DNA from: an uncultured cyanobacterium
Lineage (GTDB): Bacteria > Cyanobacteriota > Vampirovibrionia > Gastranaerophilales > Gastranaerophilaceae
Length of the DNA stretch: 36,676 nucleotides
Direction of reading: 5' to 3'
Assembly: GCA_945487905.1 (NCBI GenBank)
Contig: CALYTW010000009.1
Coordinates: 1 to 36,676, forward strand
In this document: piece after piece, positions 32,832-36,676 of the stretch
Layout of the letters: each line of letters starts with the position of its first letter
Numbering within the stretch: the first letter of the stretch is position 1
Notes under the pieces: generated by a model
Databases searched by the model: none
What the model was told of the DNA's origin: nothing
What the model saw: the letters and a program-made list of their open reading frames with translations, nothing else
Program-made: the position numbers and the translations under genes

Positions 32832-33831
32832 AAAAGTCGTCTCTTATGTTTGCTGATGAAATTTCCGCAAGCCTCTTATAAAGATTTATTTCTTCATTTG
32901 TAAGAGTTTTCGGAATCCTTATTTCTACGACTATTATTATATCACCAACAGATTCATTTTGCACTATTCCGCATCCTGAAAGACGTATTTTTTGTCCGTT
33001 TTGAGTTAGCGGAGGTATTTTTACGGAATATTTGCCCTCAAAGGTTTTTATTTCTGCTGTTGTTCCCAGAACTGCTTCGTAAGGAGTTATTGCAATTGTT
33101 TTTATAATATTTAAGCCTTCGGTTTTACAGCCGTATGGTTCTTTAATGTGAACAGTTATATATAAATCTCCGTTTTGTCCGCCGTTAATTCCTGCTCCGC
33201 CTTCGTTTGCAAGACGAATTTTTGAGTCATTTTTTATTCCGGCGGGAATTTTTACCGTAAATTTTTTATGCTTAGAGTGTTCGCCATTGCCATTGCAGTA
33301 TTGGCATAAAGTTCCGTTAACAAACTTTCTGCCACCGCATTTCGGACAAACACCAGTTTGTACTACATTTATTACTTTTTTTACTCCTTGAATTGATTCA
33401 AGAAGTGATATTTCTACTTCGGCATAAATGTTTATTCCTCTTTTGGAAATGCTTTTTTCTTTCTTTTCGTAAGTTTGTTGAGCTTGTTTTTTAGGAATAA
33501 AATCTCCCCATTTAAAAGAAAAAGATTTATTCTGCGGATTGGAGGAATAAGATTTTTCTTCAGTTTCTTTAGTTTGTTTTTTCTCATAAGAGCTTGAACC
33601 GTTCTTTGCATAGTCATAGAACATGCGGACTTTATCATATTCTTCACGCTTGTACTTATCTGAAAGAATATCATAGGCTTCATTTATTTCTTTAAACTTC
33701 AATAGGATATCAGGCGAATTTCCCGCAACATCAGGATGCCATTTTCTTGCAAGTTTACGATAAGCAGTTTTAATATTTTCGGCTGTATCAGACTCATTAA
33801 CGCCGAGTATTTTATAATAATCTTTGTCCAT
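32815..33831 (-). CDS. DnaJ-like chaperone with a reduced zinc finger
   Basis: This 338-aa protein has an N-terminal J domain with 'YYKILGV', HPD (32-34) and 'FKEINEAYDILSD'. A charged, Ser/Lys-rich linker runs to about 130. The zinc region has only one pair of CxxC motifs (Cys162/165 and Cys176/179; 'CQYCNGNG') where DnaJ has four. C-terminal domains with 'KKFTVKIPAGIKNDSKIRL' and 'LNIIKTIAITPYEAVLGTTAEIKT' follow. It would bind one zinc at most. It fits a DnaJ/CbpA intermediate co-chaperone for DnaK. The start has no clear SD. Its 3' end overlaps queE by 17 nt. Confidence 0.88.
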   Translation of the reverse strand: MDKDYYKILGVNESDTAENIKTAYRKLARKWHPDVAGNSPDILLKFKEINEAYDILSDKYKREEYDKVRMFYDYAKNGSSSYEKKQTKETEEKSYSSNPQNKSFSFKWGDFIPKKQAQQTYEKKEKSISKRGINIYAEVEISLLESIQGVKKVINVVQTGVCPKCGGRKFVNGTLCQYCNGNGEHSKHKKFTVKIPAGIKNDSKIRLANEGGAGINGGQNGDLYITVHIKEPYGCKTEGLNIIKTIAITPYEAVLGTTAEIKTFEGKYSVKIPPLTQNGQKIRLSGCGIVQNESVGDIIIVVEIRIPKTLTNEEINLYKRLAEISSANIRDDFYDRQD

Positions 33832-33885
33832 ACCAAATATTTAATGACCTCTAAAAAAAAGTCAACTAAATAAAAGGACTAAATT

Positions 33886-35736
33886 TTAAATTCCCAAAGA
33901 CGGAGCAATTTGAATAAATGTTCTTGTTAAATCCGTATCCCACTGAGTACCTGCACCTTCTTCAAGAATAGCAATTGCTTTTTCAATATTCATACCTTTT
34001 CTGTAAGGCCTGTCGCTGATTAGTGCGTGATAAGTGTCTGCTATCGCAACAATTTTAGCTGCCAGCGGGATATCTTTTCCTGCAAGATTATCAGGATAAC
34101 CTGTCCCATCAATTCGTTCATGATGGTATTTTACAATCGGAATTAAATCTCTTAACGATGCATTCGGTTGTAATACTTTGTCAACACCGATAACCGGGTG
34201 CTGTTTCATAATTTTCCATTCGTCATCGGATAACGGGCCTTCCTTTTTAAGAACATTTTCAGGAATGCCGATTTTACCTACGTCGTGCAAAAGCGCACCC
34301 AGAACAATTCTGTTAATTTCTTTTTCCGGAAGATTAATTGCTCTGGCAAGTGCTTCGGAATATTTTGAAACAGAAGTCGAATGACCTTTGGTGTATGGGT
34401 CTTTAGCATCAATTGCACTCGCAAGAGAACGTGCAATTTCCCAAATTTTATTTTCGGTCATATTATCTTCATTATGGAATTTTGAAATCAATTCGTCTTC
34501 AAAATTTATGCCCAGTTGAGCATGGCGTTTTGCAACAATTTCCGCATAAGATTTTAATGCCACATCATCCCAAAAGTTAAAATCGTGGGAGCTTATGATT
34601 GCTGACATACCGTATTTGTAGCCTTTAGCTTGCGAAATATACATAGCCTGTTCTGCAAGTATCAACAATTTTTCTTTGTCACCGGAACAGTCAGGATACG
34701 TCGCAACACCTACCGAAACTTTTATTGGTCCTATATTATCAATAAAACAGCAGGAAAGCGAATATGTTAAATATTCCGCAACATATTTAGCCTGTTCAGA
34801 AGATGTTTTAGGCAGGATAACTGCAATTTCATCTCCGCCGTATCGCCCTGCAATATCTCCTTCACGAACATTTTGACGCACTTTTTCCGCAACAAGCTTA
34901 ATAACTTCGTCGCCTTTTGCGTGACCCTGTTCCCGATTGATTTTTGTAATATTGTTTATATCCATCATTATAACGGATAATTGCTGTTTCGTAGTTTCAG
35001 CCCTCTTGATTTCATTCGAAAGGATTTCCTGAAATCCTCTGTGATTATATAAGAGAGTAAGGGCATCTGTATTTACAAAACCTTCGCTCTTTTCGGTTAA
35101 TTGAAGATTGTGTGTAACAAGTGCTATATATCTGGAAATAAGTGCATAGATAGTTGCATTTTCCTGAGCGTTAGGTTCTTCAATAATAAATACACCTATG
35201 CATTTATTTGCTGAAATTAACGGGAATATTGCAGTTGAACAATTTTTGTAATAGAAAAGTTTTAAATAATCCTGTTTGTTTACAAACATAGGCTTGCGGG
35301 AATTAAACACCTGAATAATAGGATTATCCGTGCCTTTTAAAAATATTTTGGTCGAATAAGTATTTTCCAGTTTGTCCTGTAGTCTTAAATTAATACAATT
35401 GGACTGTTCTTTATAAAGGCCGATTGCAAAGAAATTGGAATCAACATTTTCAAGAATTATGGAATATATTTTTTTGTAAAAATCGCTAAGGTCAGTAGTG
35501 TTTGATATTTCGGTTAATTTGTCTATTATATCTTTATAATTTTTGTAATTAAGATAGGTTGTTTCGCCTTTGAAAGCAGAACCTTGCACGCTTAAAACAG
35601 GGGAAATCGAAGAACTCAAAGTTAATTCGTTAACCTTTGACAGCAATTTTTCCTGAGATATAGGAGCCGTTACGGTCTTGTTTAAGAGGTTTTTCTTAGT
35701 TTTTTCTGTATTAAAAACTGTTTTTCCTTTTTTCAC
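33886..35736 (-). CDS. GAF-GGDEF-HD-GYP cyclic-di-GMP signalling protein
   Basis: This 616-aa protein has a GAF-like sensory domain (about 75-215), GGDEF (about 222-385) with GGDEI (300-304), inhibitory I-site RxxD (REGD, 291-294), and HD-GYP (about 435-610) with H484-D485-GK and 'HHERIDGTGYP' (538-548). Both the cyclase and phosphodiesterase sites look intact, so it could make and break c-di-GMP, or use GGDEF to sense GTP. The start is a GTG (35736) with AGGTGA upstream. The first 60 residues are Ser/Lys-rich and probably disordered. It is soluble (no membrane helices). Confidence 0.93.
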   Translation of the reverse strand: MKKGKTVFNTEKTKKNLLNKTVTAPISQEKLLSKVNELTLSSSISPVLSVQGSAFKGETTYLNYKNYKDIIDKLTEISNTTDLSDFYKKIYSIILENVDSNFFAIGLYKEQSNCINLRLQDKLENTYSTKIFLKGTDNPIIQVFNSRKPMFVNKQDYLKLFYYKNCSTAIFPLISANKCIGVFIIEEPNAQENATIYALISRYIALVTHNLQLTEKSEGFVNTDALTLLYNHRGFQEILSNEIKRAETTKQQLSVIMMDINNITKINREQGHAKGDEVIKLVAEKVRQNVREGDIAGRYGGDEIAVILPKTSSEQAKYVAEYLTYSLSCCFIDNIGPIKVSVGVATYPDCSGDKEKLLILAEQAMYISQAKGYKYGMSAIISSHDFNFWDDVALKSYAEIVAKRHAQLGINFEDELISKFHNEDNMTENKIWEIARSLASAIDAKDPYTKGHSTSVSKYSEALARAINLPEKEINRIVLGALLHDVGKIGIPENVLKKEGPLSDDEWKIMKQHPVIGVDKVLQPNASLRDLIPIVKYHHERIDGTGYPDNLAGKDIPLAAKIVAIADTYHALISDRPYRKGMNIEKAIAILEEGAGTQWDTDLTRTFIQIAPSLGI

Positions 35737-35923
35737 AACTTCACCTAAGATAACATAAAATATTTAAAACAATCGAAATTTTAAAATTGACTTAATTGTT
35801 ACAAAAATTCATATTTTTTAACAAAACATATCCGTATATTAACAACCACTGCCTTATAAACATGTTAACATTTTTTTTGAATAATTCCAGTCTAAAAACT
35901 TTTTTTATTAATATTTGTAAAGC

Positions 35924-36676
35924 TTAAATCTTAACAACATTTTTCCATAATTGACTGCGTAAAGGTTTTTGACATTGTAAAACCTTTTTTGCACAAAAGT
36001 CGTTCAGTGAAAACATAAGTATGTTTTTGTCTTTGTATCTTTTTATTTTTATATATCCATTGTGTGAATCTATAATTTTTTTGAATAAATACATTTTCAT
36101 ACCGTGTCCTACGGTTGAAAAACAGGATGATTTTTCATTCATTCTTGATAATTCTTCATCTGATAATGGAATGCCTGTGTATGATACAGATATTTCAAGT
36201 TTATTGTTGTTTTTAATTTTTGAAATCAGTATATTTGTACCGGATTTGGAACGGCTGATAACAACCGCAAACAGTAACATTAAAGCTTTTGTAATATAAT
36301 ATTTGTCGGCATAAGCATAGAATAAATTCGATTCTGTATAAATATTTACGCTTTTCTCTTTGATTAAGGGTTCAAGCTTTAAAATAAGTTTATTTATAAT
36401 ATTTGATAATTCAACAACACCTTGGCTCAGAATATTTTTGTCGTTTTCCAGTTTATAAGTTTCCATAAGCGTTGTAATCATATCAAGATCATTTTCAGAG
36501 GCAGATTTTATCTCCTCGAGTATTTCCGGCGAAAAATTACTGCGTATCAATTCCAGAGCCCTGATTCTGGCAATTACGGATACTCTGAAATCATGCCCCA
36601 ATGTATTTATAAAATATTCTCTTTGTTTTTTTATAAACATTTTAAATTGCAGAATACTAAAAAAATAAAAACAGGA
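35924..36676 (-). CDS. Histidine kinase with degenerate ATPase, 5' end outside the window
   Basis: The frame is open to the window edge; an ATG at 36640 has no SD, so the N-terminus is probably missing. The visible part has a DHp helix with 'YFINTLGHDFRVSVIARIRALELI' (phosphoacceptor His in HDFR) and 'ENDLDMITTLMETYKLE', resembling cyanobacterial kinases. In the ATPase domain, the N-box Asn is replaced ('LFAVVISRSKSG') and the DxGxG of the G1 box is 'VSYTGIPLS' (no Asp), though a G2-like 'HGMKMYLFKKIID' remains. ATP binding is therefore doubtful. It lies 187 bases upstream of the c-di-GMP gene, on the same strand. Confidence 0.75.
   Translation of the reverse strand, partial: SCFYFFSILQFKMFIKKQREYFINTLGHDFRVSVIARIRALELIRSNFSPEILEEIKSASENDLDMITTLMETYKLENDKNILSQGVVELSNIINKLILKLEPLIKEKSVNIYTESNLFYAYADKYYITKALMLLFAVVISRSKSGTNILISKIKNNNKLEISVSYTGIPLSDEELSRMNEKSSCFSTVGHGMKMYLFKKIIDSHNGYIKIKRYKDKNILMFSLNDFCAKKVLQCQKPLRSQLWKNVVKI

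Overview
The window is AT-rich bacterial chromosome with short intergenic gaps and no gene-free stretch longer than 300 bases. Several features point to a gut-type, non-photosynthetic relative of the cyanobacteria (Vampirovibrionia/Melainabacteria, probably Gastranaerophilales). These are an SLH-domain surface protein, a FTLAEVLIA-type prepilin, small proteins starting with an INST-x-F motif, a cyanobacterial-style sigma-70 factor, a histidine kinase with an HDFR phosphoacceptor motif, and low GC throughout. This placement is inferred from protein flavour and was not tested phylogenetically.

Layout. 1-2440 (+): end of a DUF2993-like gene, GerMN lipoprotein-like protein, orphan HicB-like protein, rimI, bioY, terminator. 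2454-3762 (-): rpsF-ssb-rpsR plus an unknown 61-aa gene where rplI often sits; a G-rich tract lies behind the promoter. 4014-5749 (-): trhP-type U32 protein and YqeG phosphatase. 5876-8675 (-): DUF374 acyltransferase, nitrilase-family hydrolase and PBP4-type carboxypeptidase with overlapping ends. 8733-9811 (+): secreted unknown and pncC. 9808-10690 (-): two unknown proteins sharing an N-terminal domain. 10832-14640 (+): secreted matrixin-TPR protein, XRE regulator, large Cys-rich SLH protein. 14673-17096 (-): small unknown and glyS. 17220-18190 (+): sigma factor. 18203-19474 (-): metK. 19610-21440 (+): holA-holB. 21451-23607 (-): Cys-rich secreted peptide and proS. 23666-24598 (+): YhcC-type radical SAM protein. 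24578-25159 (-): INST-x-F protein. 25243-27228 (+): uvrB. 27302-28607 (-): hsp20 and a prepilin. 28680-32001 (+): TatD-linked radical SAM protein, INST-x-F protein, maf, EmrB-type efflux pump. 32046-36676 (-): tRNA-Gln(CTG), queE, divergent dnaJ, GAF-GGDEF-HD-GYP protein, degenerate histidine kinase cut by the window end.

Most of the window is housekeeping: translation, replication and repair, cofactor and modified-base metabolism, and envelope maintenance. I found no phage, IS element, CRISPR array or defence island. The least explained material is the secreted, cysteine-rich envelope component, namely the SLH protein with CPC repeats and a separate 100-aa secreted protein with 12 cysteines. 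Next come the matrixin lacking its third zinc ligand, the paired proteins with a shared 39-residue N-terminal domain, and a set of genes (uvrB, holA, trhP) whose -10 box sits exactly six bases before the ATG, which suggests leaderless mRNAs. Several palindromes next to start sites (emrB, hsp20, the SLH gene) look regulatory but have no known partner here.
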